Under the pieces are notes generated by a model. It did not search any database, was not told the origin of the DNA, and saw nothing but the letters and a program-made list of their open reading frames with translations. The translations under genes were made by a program, and so were the position numbers. From positions 1-64,000 of the forward strand of contig DASYDW010000030.1 of assembly GCA_036499395.1 (NCBI GenBank): a stretch of DNA of 64,000 bases, read 5' to 3'. Origin of the DNA: Pirellulales bacterium (lineage in GTDB: Bacteria > Planctomycetota > Planctomycetia > Pirellulales > JACPPG01). Positions 8,320-17,261 of the stretch are shown here, piece after piece; positions within the stretch are counted from its first letter, which is position 1; each line of letters starts with the position of its first letter.

Positions 8320-8357
8320 AGAGGCCCTGCCGATTTTCTTCGGCAGGGCCTCTTTTT
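8320..8357 (+). terminator. Rho-independent terminator after the 7917 gene
   Basis: A perfect 13-bp stem (8320-8332 with 8341-8353) with an 8-base loop is followed by a T-rich tail, TTTTTATT. It lies 53 bases after the stop at 8267. Confidence 0.9.
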
Positions 8358-8498
8358 ATTGACGTTGATATTCGTTGGCACTTCGAACGAGACCGGCGAT
8401 CCGTGGCCGGCGGCGTCGCTCGAAGGTGACGATCGGCGGCGTACCGCCGACAATCATCGGACAACAAGGACGCACAACAAGAACGCTATGACGGCGAG

Positions 8499-8852
8499 CT
8501 ACTCGGCTCCGTTTGAGTCTGCCTCGTCATCGTCCTCTTCTTCGTCGTCGTCGTCGTCATCGTCATCCCACTCCTCTTCCTCCTCGTCTTCATCTTCATC
8601 GCCGACCTCTTCCCAGTCGTCGTCGAAGTCTTCATCGTCGTCGTCTTCTTCGTCGTCCTCATCGTCGGCGTCGTCATCTTCTTCGTCTTCGTCGTCCGCT
8701 TCTTCATCGAGAAAAGCGAATTCCTCGTCTAATCTCGTTGAATTCGCGCTAGCGATCGTGCCGAACAACTGGCGCGAGACCGCCAATTCGGATTCGGGGC
8801 CGATGAAAGTACACGTCACGTGAGATGTCTCCTCGTTCGATTCGGAAATCAT
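8499..8852 (-). CDS. protein with an extreme Asp/Glu C-terminal tail
   Basis: This encodes 117 residues from the ATG at 8852. Residues 1-46 look like ordinary protein (SHVTCTFIGPESELAVSRQL). From about residue 47 to 112 the sequence is almost only Asp and Glu with rare Trp, Phe and Ala, then ends DSNGAE. The opposite strand is also open and would give a Ser run, but its remainder does not look protein-like, so I prefer this strand. No strong ribosome binding site is seen. Such acidic tails can mimic DNA or bind basic proteins or Ca; the role here is unknown. A longer in-frame start at 8945 adds an unconvincing basic leader. Confidence 0.55.
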   Translation of the reverse strand: MISESNEETSHVTCTFIGPESELAVSRQLFGTIASANSTRLDEEFAFLDEEADDEDEEDDDADDEDDEEDDDDEDFDDDWEEVGDEDEDEEEEEWDDDDDDDDEEEDDDEADSNGAE

Positions 8853-8962
8853 GGGTGCTGCATCATACTTGAAAGAACGACGTCCGTCGTTCGATTTGCG
8901 GCGTTTTGCACAAATAGTCGCACAGAACCGACGCCCGCGACGCAATGACCGATAACGAGCAA

Positions 8963-10099
8963 CTATTCCTCGTCGATTTGACGCTGTAACTGGTCAATGT
9001 ACTCGTCGAGCACTGCGGATTCGCCATAGATGGACGCTGCGGTTTTGCATTTCTCGAGGGCCTCGCGCGGACGCCCTTGGCCGGCCAGGGCTGTGCCCCA
9101 CTGCCGATAAGCGCGGCCGTTTGAAGGATCAATTCGCAAGGCTTGTTGACACTTTTCGATGGCCTTGTCGTATTTGCCCAGGCCATTGAGCGAAATCGCC
9201 CAATTCGACCAGTTTTCCGACCGGCCCGGATTCATGCGCGTTGCGGTAGCGTGGGCTGCGTTCGCTTCGTCAAAGCGCGAAAGGTGATCCAGGGTGACAC
9301 CGAGTCCATCATAGGTCCAGTACGCCTGCTCCATTTTGACGGCCACGCGGCGTTCAACGAGTGCATCTTCGTAGCGACCGAGGCCATCCAGTAGATTGGC
9401 GTAGGTCTGATGGACATAGGCCGGGCCAGGCTGCCAGTGTTGCAGGATCAATTTATAAGCTGCGACTCCCTCTTCGTTGCGCTGCCAGTTACGACATTGG
9501 ACTGCCAACATCCAGCGAATCATCAGGTCGTCGGGGTTCTTGTCCGCCAGGTCCCGCAACCCGCGAAAGGCCCGCTCGACTTCGCTTGGAGGATCGGCGG
9601 CAAGCTGTTGCGAATCCATCCATAACACGTGGTATGCGCATTGCGCCGTGACACTGCCGCGATCAAGCATCCATACCGCGTTGAACTTGTTGCAAGCTGG
9701 CACTATATCGAATCGGCTGCGCTCGCAGGCGGCCTGGAGGAACAGGGCGCGTTGCGCCGGCAAGATCTCGCCAAGGCTCTGCATTTTGTAGTCATGAAGT
9801 TCCTGGTCGCTGCTGCGGCCGATCATCTGCACGAGTTGCGACGCCTTTGGGAAGCGAGCCAGTTCTGATGCCAGGACGTGCTCGGCGGCGTTTTGTTGAC
9901 CGGCAACAAGTAGAGCCAGAAACCTGGTTTCGAATTCAGGAGCGCCCTGGGCCGCGCTTCCGGGCGATCGAACCTTCCGTTGCGGATCATGATTTCTATC
10001 AGCAGCATTGAGCGCCAGTGACCATGGCGCCAGGGCCACGGCCAACGCAACCGTTAAGCAGAATACGGCGATCGCAATTGGCCTTATTAACACTCGCAT
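8963..10099 (-). CDS. exported tetratricopeptide repeat protein
   Basis: This encodes 378 residues. I chose the ATG at 10099 because it directly precedes a signal peptide or membrane anchor (residues about 4-33, very hydrophobic). The C-terminal half contains TPR units, clearest in YDKAIEKCQQALRIDPSNGR and PREALEKCKTAASIY, with earlier degenerate units from about residue 180. TPRs are protein-protein docking surfaces. The middle region is also helical (LADKNPDDLMIRWMLAVQ). It is probably periplasmic or membrane-anchored. No neighbour indicates the partner. The 111 bases between it and the acidic-tail gene show nothing notable. Confidence 0.75.
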   Translation of the reverse strand: MRVLIRPIAIAVFCLTVALAVALAPWSLALNAADRNHDPQRKVRSPGSAAQGAPEFETRFLALLVAGQQNAAEHVLASELARFPKASQLVQMIGRSSDQELHDYKMQSLGEILPAQRALFLQAACERSRFDIVPACNKFNAVWMLDRGSVTAQCAYHVLWMDSQQLAADPPSEVERAFRGLRDLADKNPDDLMIRWMLAVQCRNWQRNEEGVAAYKLILQHWQPGPAYVHQTYANLLDGLGRYEDALVERRVAVKMEQAYWTYDGLGVTLDHLSRFDEANAAHATATRMNPGRSENWSNWAISLNGLGKYDKAIEKCQQALRIDPSNGRAYRQWGTALAGQGRPREALEKCKTAASIYGESAVLDEYIDQLQRQIDEE

Positions 10100-10626
10100 C
10101 GCGATTCTCGCTTGTTTGCTTCCCACACGTGAGACGGTCTGAAGCGGTTCCAATCGAATTCTACTTCGAAGGGCGTGAGGCGGCCTGCGAGGCGGGTAGA
10201 GAATGCCGGTTATGCGGCTCGCGGAGGATACGCTTGCCGTGGTTGCTGCCGATCGAAGGAAGGCGGGAGTTTACTCGTCGCGGTGGCCGGATTTTTCTGA
10301 TGGAGACCGACGTGCTGGATCGCGGCCAGGAATTGCCGGTCTTGGCAGGTCCGAGGGAGCCGGTATGCTGCACCCGAGGAACAACAGGGCACGGGGGGGG
10401 CCGAGATCTTGGTCGAAACGCTTTGCACAAGCTGTGTCCATCACAGGATCGTGATCTCGGGCACCGGCTCGCGATTTTTGTTGTGCAAGAAGTCGAGCGA
10501 CGATCGCCGGTTCGCTAAGTATCCTGCCCAGCCTGTTACGCGGTGCGCAGGGTATCAGGGGACGCACCGGGACGACGTACCTGTGGATAAGAACGATTGA
10601 CTCCAGAGCCGAGGGAAGGATCCAGC
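10100..10626. other. intergenic region, nothing recognised
   Basis: There are 527 bases between the TPR gene and the next rightward small gene. Open frames on both strands are Pro/Arg-rich shadows without ribosome binding sites. No clear promoter, repeat or RNA was seen. Confidence 0.4.
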
Positions 10627-10815
10627 ATGGCGTTTTCAGCCAAGATCGAAGGGGACGAACTCGTAATTCGCTTGCCCATGAACGAAAAGCCCGAACGGTC
10701 GGCCAGTGGCAAGACGCTGGTCGTGGCGTCGACGCGTGGTAACAAGGAAACGGATTGCGTCGTGCAGGGCAAGAAGGTGATCGTAGGGATTAACGCCTAC
10801 ATCCCGATCAAATAA
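10627..10815 (+). CDS. small beta-rich protein, function unknown
   Basis: This encodes 62 residues. GAAGGA lies about eight bases upstream of the ATG at 10627. Alternating hydrophobic residues (AKIEGDELVIRLPM, KTLVVASTRG, KKVIVGINAYIPI) predict a small all-beta fold. There is no signal peptide and only one Cys. I do not recognise a family. It precedes the DUF2252 gene by 146 bases on the same strand, so a functional link is possible but unproven. Confidence 0.65.
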   Translation: MAFSAKIEGDELVIRLPMNEKPERSASGKTLVVASTRGNKETDCVVQGKKVIVGINAYIPIK

Positions 10816-10961
10816 GTGGGGCGCCGAGGGGCAGCCCGAACGAGCCAAATTTCGTTTTAGTGGCGCCTCGACGGGTTTATAATTGAGACGTCCTGCGACG
10901 ACAGCCGTTCGCGCCGCGAAGCAGGAAACGCGAAATCACGATTCGTCCCGGGAGTGTTGCC

Positions 10962-12383
10962 ATGACCAGGACTGAACACATCAATCGTCGTAAGCGGACC
11001 AGGCAAGAGAAGCCTGCGGCCGTGAACAAAGACGCCGCGGCCATGGAAAGCGAATCCGAACCAGGGCGCGACCTGCGAAAGCGCACGCCGCGTTCGGCGC
11101 ATGGTGAGTGGCATCCGTCGATCGACCGCCGCGACCCTGTCGAGATCCTCAGCGAGTCGAGCGAGGGGCGCGTTCCGCATCTGGTGCCACTGCGCTATGG
11201 CCGGATGCTGATCTCGCCGTTCGCTTTCTACCGCGGCGCCGCCGCGATCATGGCGGCCGACCTAGCGCAGACGCCGACGACCGGATTGCGCGTGCAGGCC
11301 TGCGGCGATTGCCACCTGCTGAACTTCGGAGTGTTTGCCACGCCCGAGCGGCGATTGATCTTCGACATCAACGACTTCGACGAGACGTTGCCCGCGCCGT
11401 GGGAGTGGGACGTGAAGCGGCTGGCGACGAGCTTCGTGATCGCGGCGCGGCACAATCGATTTAAGCCATCGCAGGCCCGGTTCGCGGCCCTGGCCTGCGC
11501 GGAGAGCTATCGGCGGCATATAACCCGGTTCGCCAAGATGTCCGCGCTGGACGTGTGGTACGAACGTGTGGACGTGAAGCAGTTGCTGGTCGATTGCCCA
11601 CCGGCGGCTTTTGACATTCCTGATGGCCAGCCGATTCGCGCGGCAACGCATAGCTCAGCCGAACACGCCAGTATCAAGCTCTTAGAGGAACACGACGGTA
11701 GCGCGCTGATCCACGACAACCTGCCGCTGGTTTACCACCCGCAGCATGTCGAGTCGGTGGAATTCATCGAGCATTTACGGGCCGCGTTTCGCCTGTACCG
11801 GGAATCGCTCCCCGAAGAGCGGCGGGTGCTGCTCGATCGCTTTAAGGTGGTGGATCACGCCGTGAAAGTCGTGGGCGTCGGCAGCGTTGGAACGCGTTGC
11901 GGCATCTTGCTGCTGATGTCCGGGCCCAATCAACCGTTGTTTTTGCAAGTCAAAGAGGCGCGACCGTCGGTCCTGGCGCCCTATGCCGGCGCGTCCAGCT
12001 ACAGCAACTGTGGCGAGCGGGTGGTCGTGGGCCAACGTCTGATGCAGGCGGCGAGCGATCTATTCCTCGGCTGGACGCGTGGCGATTCGGATCGGGACTT
12101 CTACGTGCGTCAATTACGGGACATAAAGATCAAGCCCGTCGTCGAGGTGTACGATCCGAAGATGATGATGGCCTACGCTCGTTCGTGCGGCTGGGTCCTG
12201 GCGCGCGCCCATGCGCGCTCAGGTGATCCCCGGCAGATCGGCGACTATCTGGGCTCGAGCGGTCGATTCGATACGGCGCTGGCCGATTTTTCGGAAGCTT
12301 ACGCCGATCAAAACGAGCAAGACTATCACGCATTTACCGTGGCGATTCGCGCCGGCCGATTGCAGGCCGAGGTCGACCGTTAA
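10962..12383 (+). CDS. DUF2252 family protein
   Basis: This encodes 473 residues and matches DUF2252 along its length. The family carries a distant aminoglycoside-phosphotransferase/kinase-like core: GDCHLLNFG (residues 115-123) and DINDFDET (135-142) correspond to catalytic-loop and metal-binding positions of such kinases. Further family blocks are ALACAESYRRHI (about 175), GTRCGILLLM (about 310) and FYVRQLRDIKIK (about 382). The N-terminal 45 residues are basic and probably disordered. It is predicted cytoplasmic. The substrate is unknown. It converges with the Gly-rich/TPR gene, leaving 39 bases between the two stops. Confidence 0.9.
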   Translation: MTRTEHINRRKRTRQEKPAAVNKDAAAMESESEPGRDLRKRTPRSAHGEWHPSIDRRDPVEILSESSEGRVPHLVPLRYGRMLISPFAFYRGAAAIMAADLAQTPTTGLRVQACGDCHLLNFGVFATPERRLIFDINDFDETLPAPWEWDVKRLATSFVIAARHNRFKPSQARFAALACAESYRRHITRFAKMSALDVWYERVDVKQLLVDCPPAAFDIPDGQPIRAATHSSAEHASIKLLEEHDGSALIHDNLPLVYHPQHVESVEFIEHLRAAFRLYRESLPEERRVLLDRFKVVDHAVKVVGVGSVGTRCGILLLMSGPNQPLFLQVKEARPSVLAPYAGASSYSNCGERVVVGQRLMQAASDLFLGWTRGDSDRDFYVRQLRDIKIKPVVEVYDPKMMMAYARSCGWVLARAHARSGDPRQIGDYLGSSGRFDTALADFSEAYADQNEQDYHAFTVAIRAGRLQAEVDR

Positions 12384-12422
12384 CGGCATCCGACTCGCAT
12401 GGTAGGGCCGCGTTTAGCTCAG

Positions 12423-14582
12423 TTACTTTTTAACGCGCTCGAAATTCAAACCGGGAGCGGACGGCGGCGCGCCGGTCAGCGCGAATTGCCATTTGTCCGG
12501 ACCATCGGATTTGACCGAGCCCGACATGGCGCCCTGATCCTTGCTCTCGAGCGATAACTCGTCGCTGCTCGACTCGAGTTGGCCCTTCAATTCAACTGCG
12601 GGCTTGCCTGGCTGCAGCGCCGTCCAGGTGAACTGCGAATCATCGGTAATGGCGAGATTGATTGTGGAGTCGCCTGCATTGGCGCGCCAGTTGCCGACCA
12701 GGTCGGTTTGCGGCGCATCTTCGCCGGGGGCCGCGGGGCCTGGTGTTGGCGATTGCTGGGGCGACAGCGCATCGAGCATGCGCTTGGCCGTGGAATCCTG
12801 CGGCTGATTCTTTACGACGGCCTGCAAAGCATGGATCGCGGATTCTTTGTGGTCCAGTACCAGATCGTGATAAGCCAACACAAAAGCGGACGCGGGATCG
12901 GTTTGGTGATCACGGCAGTATTGTTCCAGCTTGTGCAGCTGTGCCATGTAATCATCGGTGTTCCCGTACAGGCTGCTCATTGTTGTCCAATCCATGCCGG
13001 GAGCCGACGACAGCAACGAGTTGAGCGCCGCGGCGGCGGGCTTGTATTCGCCCAAGGCGAAGAGCGCGAGCGCGCGCACTTCATGCACCACAGGATCGTT
13101 GGGGAGCTTTTGGAGCGCGGTGTCGAAATTGCCGAGCGCACCTTGATAGTCGCCGGCCTTGAACTGCGCCAGACCGGCATCGAAGAGACTGGTCGCCTGG
13201 TCGGAGTCTGACGTCTGTTGCGCTACCTGCGCTGGCGCGGCGTTCGGATCGTCGGCCGCGGCATAGTTGTTGACGACGACCGGCTGCGAGTAATCGTAAG
13301 GCGCGGCCATGGACGAAGCGTAATAAGGGTTCGAGTATCCACCGCCGTAACCCCAACCGCTGGTCATGGCGCCAAGGCCCCAACCTACGGCGCCCCAAGC
13401 GAGCGGCCTGTACCAGTTACTTCCCCAGTTACCGTTCCAACAGCCGTTGTACCAGCCATAGCGCGGATTGATGGCGTTGTTATGCCAGTTGCCGGCCCAA
13501 CCACCGCCCCAGCCGCCGCCTCCCCAACCCCAGCCTGGATTGTTCCACCCTCCGTGGTCCCAGCCGGGACGATTGCCGACGAAGTTTCCTCCGCCGTAGC
13601 GGTTGTTGCCGTTATTGATGTTGACGCGATTCCCAACGTTGATATTTCCGTTGTTGATGGCGTTGTGATTTCCTCCGCCAATGACCGGTCGGTTATTGTT
13701 CCCAGGAAATCGATTGCCACCGCCGCCGATGACCGGACGATTTCCGCCGGCACCAGGACGAAATTGTTCACCACCACCGCCCGCGCCGGGGCGATTTCCA
13801 CCACCTGCAAATCCGGGGCGATCACCGCCACCACCACCTGGTCGAAGCTGTTCACCACCCCCTCCTGCGCCAGGACGATTGCCACCTCCGGCAAAGCCCG
13901 GGCGGTTACCGCTGCCGCCGCCGGGACGGAATTGCTCGCCACCTCCCCCTGCGCCGGGGCGATTGGCGTTGCCAAAACTTGGGCGATCGCCACCCGCGCC
14001 AGGGCGGTTGCCTGCTCCTCCCCCTGCGCCGGGCAGCGTCGGTCGATTACTGCCGCCGAAGTTGGGACGATTCGCATTTGCCATTCCGCCCGAGGGGAAC
14101 GACGGCCGATTGACCGGATTGACGTTATTTGGTTGATGCAGGGACGGGCGATTCGCCGCGCCGGCGCCACCGACGCCTCCGGGTCGCGCACCGGATTGCG
14201 ACAGATTGGGCCGGCCGCCGCCTGACGGGCTGAATCCACCACCTGATCCATGCGAACCGATATTGGGACGCGCAGCATTGTTCGGGCGCGATGCGTTGTT
14301 CATCGACGGCCGGTTCATGCTGGGGCGCGCGGATGATTGATGAGAAGCGAACGAACCACCGCCGCCGCCCATCGAAGATCTTCCGCCGCCGCCACCGACT
14401 TGCCCCATTGAAGGACGTGCCCCACCACCACCGCCGCCGGGGCGACCTCCGCCGCCACCGCCACGGCCGCCTCCTCCTCCGCCGCCGCCACGACCGCCGC
14501 GCGCGTCGGCCGGGCTAACACAAATACAGATGCAAGCCAACGCGGCCACGGTTGCGACACCGCATTTAATGAATTGATTCAT
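12423..14582 (-). CDS. secreted Gly-rich protein with C-terminal TPR region
   Basis: This encodes 719 residues. A signal peptide (about 1-28, ending SPADARG) is followed by roughly 400 residues of Gly/Arg/Asn/Pro low-complexity sequence, including three copies of a 29-residue unit NRPGAGGGGEQ(F/L)RPGGG at 13738-13968. A Trp/Tyr/Gly segment comes next (GWDHGGWNNPGWGWGGGGW). Residues about 470-610 are helical TPR-like units (SLFDAGLAQFKAGDYQGALG), and the last 90 residues are a beta-rich lipocalin-like stretch (LVGNWRANAGDSTINLAI). The TPR part is homologous to the 21324-22619 protein. A structural cell-surface role is inferred from composition. Confidence 0.8.
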   Translation of the reverse strand: MNQFIKCGVATVAALACICICVSPADARGGRGGGGGGGGRGGGGGGRPGGGGGGARPSMGQVGGGGGRSSMGGGGGSFASHQSSARPSMNRPSMNNASRPNNAARPNIGSHGSGGGFSPSGGGRPNLSQSGARPGGVGGAGAANRPSLHQPNNVNPVNRPSFPSGGMANANRPNFGGSNRPTLPGAGGGAGNRPGAGGDRPSFGNANRPGAGGGGEQFRPGGGSGNRPGFAGGGNRPGAGGGGEQLRPGGGGGDRPGFAGGGNRPGAGGGGEQFRPGAGGNRPVIGGGGNRFPGNNNRPVIGGGNHNAINNGNINVGNRVNINNGNNRYGGGNFVGNRPGWDHGGWNNPGWGWGGGGWGGGWAGNWHNNAINPRYGWYNGCWNGNWGSNWYRPLAWGAVGWGLGAMTSGWGYGGGYSNPYYASSMAAPYDYSQPVVVNNYAAADDPNAAPAQVAQQTSDSDQATSLFDAGLAQFKAGDYQGALGNFDTALQKLPNDPVVHEVRALALFALGEYKPAAAALNSLLSSAPGMDWTTMSSLYGNTDDYMAQLHKLEQYCRDHQTDPASAFVLAYHDLVLDHKESAIHALQAVVKNQPQDSTAKRMLDALSPQQSPTPGPAAPGEDAPQTDLVGNWRANAGDSTINLAITDDSQFTWTALQPGKPAVELKGQLESSSDELSLESKDQGAMSGSVKSDGPDKWQFALTGAPPSAPGLNFERVKK
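13738..13968 (-). repeat. three tandem 87-bp repeats inside the Gly-rich gene
   Basis: Near-identical blocks encode NRPGAGGGGEQ(F/L)RPGGG followed by RPGFAGGG. The period is about 87 bp or 29 codons, with a third, shorter copy nearest the C-terminus. Confidence 0.7.
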
Positions 14583-14609
14583 AGTTTTATTCCTTCGTCG
14601 CTGGCGGCG

Positions 14610-15521
14610 TTATTTGTTGGCAGGCGGTGCGCGGCGGGTAACCGTGAGCTCGAAGTCTTCTTCGAGCGTGTTCCCCACAATGCGGTCGGTCCCTTCGATC
14701 GAGTAATGATCCCGATCCTTCCAAATGACGTTCATCGTGGCACTGGCCGTGGTGCCGTCGGGATTGACTGAAGACGACTTGATAACGATGCCGTCGTCAA
14801 CGACCGTCCAGTTGCCCTCGGCGAATCCACCGTCAGTGTCGAAAAGCCACGAACGAATCCTTCCGACCGAAGGGTCCCAGCCGATCCGTTGCGATGATTT
14901 CCGCGGCGTGCCGCTGGCGGGAGTGGTTTCGAATTCGCCGAGCAGATAGTTCTGGTCGTCGGACCAGCGATACGAAATCGTTACTTTGCCGTCGGCTCCT
15001 TCGTTGATCCAGTCACCGACGAGCCGAGACAGTGGTTCCAGGCTCTCGTGAGGAGTCGGCAGCGGATCGTCAGCGAAATCGCGGAACGACGCGAGTTGCC
15101 AATCCTTGGTTCCCTTGGACCACACCGCGATATATCGGAAATGAGATTTCTCGGCGCCGTCGGCGGTGGTCATGGTGCGGGCCCCTTCCTCGATCGCCAC
15201 GGGACCGACCAGCCGGATCGACTCGGTGTCGACGGCCAGCTTCGCCGCGGGGAACTTCTTGAAGAACGCGCCCAGGAGATCCTTGATTTCCTGCGGCCCC
15301 TGAAAGACGGTGCCCTGCTCGTCGATCAACTCTCCCTTGGGCAAGAACACCGCCGCTACTTCGTCTGCCTTGCCGGCATTGAAAGACGCGACCATACGGC
15401 CGGCGCTTTTCCGCACGGCCGCCGCCTGATCGTCTTCGGCGGCCGAGACAGAAGTCGCGACCGTTAATAGAGCCATCGTCAGCAGGCAGAGCTTGGGATT
15501 AGCGATTGGATTACTTCTCAT
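14610..15521 (-). CDS. exported SnoaL/NTF2-like protein with a second beta-rich domain
   Basis: This encodes 303 residues. The ATG at 15521 has AAGAGGA upstream and is followed at once by a signal peptide (about 10-27, ending SVSAAE). Residues about 32-155 match the SgcJ/EcaC-type SnoaL fold: AAVRKSAGRMVASFNAGKAD, then FQGPQEIKDLLGAFF and the strand FRYIAVWSKGTKDWQLASF. Residues about 170-300 form a separate beta domain (LVGDWINEGADGKVTISYRW) like those that follow SnoaL domains in planctomycete exported proteins. It lies 27 bases upstream of the Gly-rich/TPR gene on the same strand and is probably co-transcribed with it. The substrate is unknown. Confidence 0.8.
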   Translation of the reverse strand: MRSNPIANPKLCLLTMALLTVATSVSAAEDDQAAAVRKSAGRMVASFNAGKADEVAAVFLPKGELIDEQGTVFQGPQEIKDLLGAFFKKFPAAKLAVDTESIRLVGPVAIEEGARTMTTADGAEKSHFRYIAVWSKGTKDWQLASFRDFADDPLPTPHESLEPLSRLVGDWINEGADGKVTISYRWSDDQNYLLGEFETTPASGTPRKSSQRIGWDPSVGRIRSWLFDTDGGFAEGNWTVVDDGIVIKSSSVNPDGTTASATMNVIWKDRDHYSIEGTDRIVGNTLEEDFELTVTRRAPPANK

Positions 15522-15939
15522 GGCAACTTGTCCTCTTGAAATCTGGCGGCGTTGGCGGCGAGTGTTGCCGGCAACGGCCGGACCTGAACGGTTTGCGGTT
15601 GACATATTATCAATGACGGCTGAGTTGCGGGGCGCTGGCTGTAAGCCGGGCTCGCGGAAGACTTTCGTCCCTCTCAGGATCAGGCCGATCGGCGTTAGAA
15701 CTGCCCTGCGTAGCTTCGCACTGCGGCGCGGACTCGTCCAGTAGGCGGATCAAGAAATCCGCGTTAGCCAAGTGTTATGGCCAGCGGATGGTAGCCAGCG
15801 GAGGAGTGCGAAAATATCGTCGTCGCGAGCCGGGCGCGTCGCATTAACACTGGTTCATACGCGAATGCATTGGGGACAGGTCGTTCAATGCAACGGGGCG
15901 CAGGAAAAGGCCCGCGCCCCGAAAAACTCGCATCTCGTT
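15522..15939. other. intergenic region with one GC-rich hairpin
   Basis: There are 418 bases between two leftward genes. A perfect 8-bp stem CGGGGCGC/GCGCCCCG occupies 15894-15901 and 15914-15921, just downstream of the tandem-SRPBCC stop at 15940. It may terminate that transcript, though the T-run lies before rather than after it in the leftward direction. Confidence 0.4.
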
Positions 15940-16896
15940 CTATTGCTGAGTGCCGACGTACTCTTCCAACTTGTCGAACGATCCGGTCCAGCCCTGTGTC
16001 ATGCCGGTACGAGCTTGGATAAACGTTTCCAGTTCTTCGGGCGTCGTGGCGCCGTGCGGTTCCCACGTAACCGTGACGCGCGTGCGGTCAGGCCCTTCGG
16101 CCGAGAGTTCGACGACGGTCAGCATCGTTTTCGGCCACGTCGGCGACATGGGATGGCGGGAGATGTTTTCGTTTTCGTCGCTGAATTGTTGCGTGTAGAC
16201 GAGGCGGTTCGGTTTCTCGATGCTCAGGTAATGGGCTTTGCCGTACATCTTGGCGTCAGCCGGGCCCGAGAGGACGAAGAACGTTCGTCCGTCCGGCCTG
16301 ATGTCGGACTTTATAAACCGCATGTTGAAACCTGTCGGCGCCAACCATTTCGAAAAATGCTCGGGCTTGGTCCACATCTCGAACATCAATTCCAACGGCG
16401 CGTCGAACGTGCGATTGATGACGAACTTCTCTTTGCCGGAGGATTCCTTTTCCAGGTATTCGGCCAGTCGATCCCAGGTGGAATTGCCGCTCGCGTGCTT
16501 GATGACCTCGCGAATGTGCTCCAAGGCCTCGGGCGTATCCACGGACATAGTCATGTCCATCTTCGTACGGCCTTCGACTTCCGAGAATAGAACCGTGACG
16601 CGGAATAGGGGCGGTCGGTCTTCGCTGCCGCCGTGATCGTAAACCAGCTTCTTATGCTCTTCGACCTCGAAGTAGCGCGTGCTGTTCGGCCAGTCGACGC
16701 CATCGGGTCCGTGCATCGTGTAGACCCAACTTCCACCCGGCCGGAGGTCTTTGCTGTGCGTCGTCAAAGTAAAGCCGCGCGGTCCCCACCACTGCGCCAC
16801 CTGCTCAGGCTCGGTCCACGCGTCCCAGACGGCTTCGACCGGGGCATCGTACAGGCGGATGATGTGGATCTCGTAGGATTTAGTTTTTTCGGCCAT
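15940..16896 (-). CDS. two SRPBCC/AHSA1 domains fused in tandem
   Basis: This encodes 318 residues holding two complete SRPBCC domains, each usually a separate protein of about 150 residues. Domain one (about 8-152) shows LYDAPVEAVWDAWTEPEQVA and WWGPRGFT; domain two (about 158-316) shows RTFDAPLELMFEMWTKPEHF and WLAPTGFNMRF. The two differ clearly, so fusion is old. The start overlaps the end of the ArsR gene by 17 bases, meaning translational coupling and joint control by that repressor. The domains bind lipophilic ligands or act as small-molecule hydrolases; no ligand can be named. It is predicted cytoplasmic. Confidence 0.9.
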   Translation of the reverse strand: MAEKTKSYEIHIIRLYDAPVEAVWDAWTEPEQVAQWWGPRGFTLTTHSKDLRPGGSWVYTMHGPDGVDWPNSTRYFEVEEHKKLVYDHGGSEDRPPLFRVTVLFSEVEGRTKMDMTMSVDTPEALEHIREVIKHASGNSTWDRLAEYLEKESSGKEKFVINRTFDAPLELMFEMWTKPEHFSKWLAPTGFNMRFIKSDIRPDGRTFFVLSGPADAKMYGKAHYLSIEKPNRLVYTQQFSDENENISRHPMSPTWPKTMLTVVELSAEGPDRTRVTVTWEPHGATTPEELETFIQARTGMTQGWTGSFDKLEEYVGTQQ

Positions 16897-17245
16897 CGGT
16901 TTTTTCCTTCGCGTGCTTCTTGGCGGTAACGGTCTTCAGGTGTTCTTCGAGACGATCAAAACTTTGTTCCCAGAAGATGCGGTATTGCTCCATCCAGACG
17001 GCCACCTCTTGGAAGGCGTCGGGATTCAGTTTGCAGGGACGCCACTGCGCTTCGCGCGTCTTGGTAATCAAGCCTGCCTTCTCCAAGACCTTGAGGTGCT
17101 TGGTGACCGCCGGCAGGCTCATCCCCTTAAGAAACGGCTTAGCCAATTCCGAAACGTTGGCCTCGCCGCGCGAGAGGTGAACCAACATGGCCCGGCGGGT
17201 CGGATCGGCCAACGCGGCAAACGTCTGACTGAGTGTGTCCTGCAT
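16880..17245 (-). CDS. ArsR family repressor (first of two)
   Basis: This encodes 121 residues with a winged helix-turn-helix typical of ArsR regulators partnered with SRPBCC proteins: FAALADPTRRAMLVHLSRGE, then the recognition helix in LPAVTKHLKVLEKAGLI. The metal-binding CxC of metal-sensing members is absent, as is usual for this subgroup. It forms an operon with the downstream tandem-SRPBCC gene (17-base overlap). A palindrome cluster just upstream (17262-17283) is a likely autoregulatory operator. It is transcribed away from a second, similar ArsR-SRPBCC pair. Confidence 0.92.
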   Translation of the reverse strand: MQDTLSQTFAALADPTRRAMLVHLSRGEANVSELAKPFLKGMSLPAVTKHLKVLEKAGLITKTREAQWRPCKLNPDAFQEVAVWMEQYRIFWEQSFDRLEEHLKTVTAKKHAKEKTDGRKN

Positions 17246-17261
17246 GGGAGTATACCGATGA

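Noticed and set aside
8359-8823. Plus-strand frame with a long Ser run
   Set aside because: It overlaps the acidic-tail gene; outside the Ser run the sequence does not look like protein, and the opposite strand has a better head region.
13738-13968. CRISPR-like array
   Set aside because: The repeats are in frame, contiguous and coding for Gly-rich units; there are no unique spacers.
13218-14225. Long plus-strand frames opposite the Gly-rich gene
   Set aside because: They are Val/Thr/Pro-rich mirror images of Gly-rich coding repeats, with no ribosome binding site or signal.
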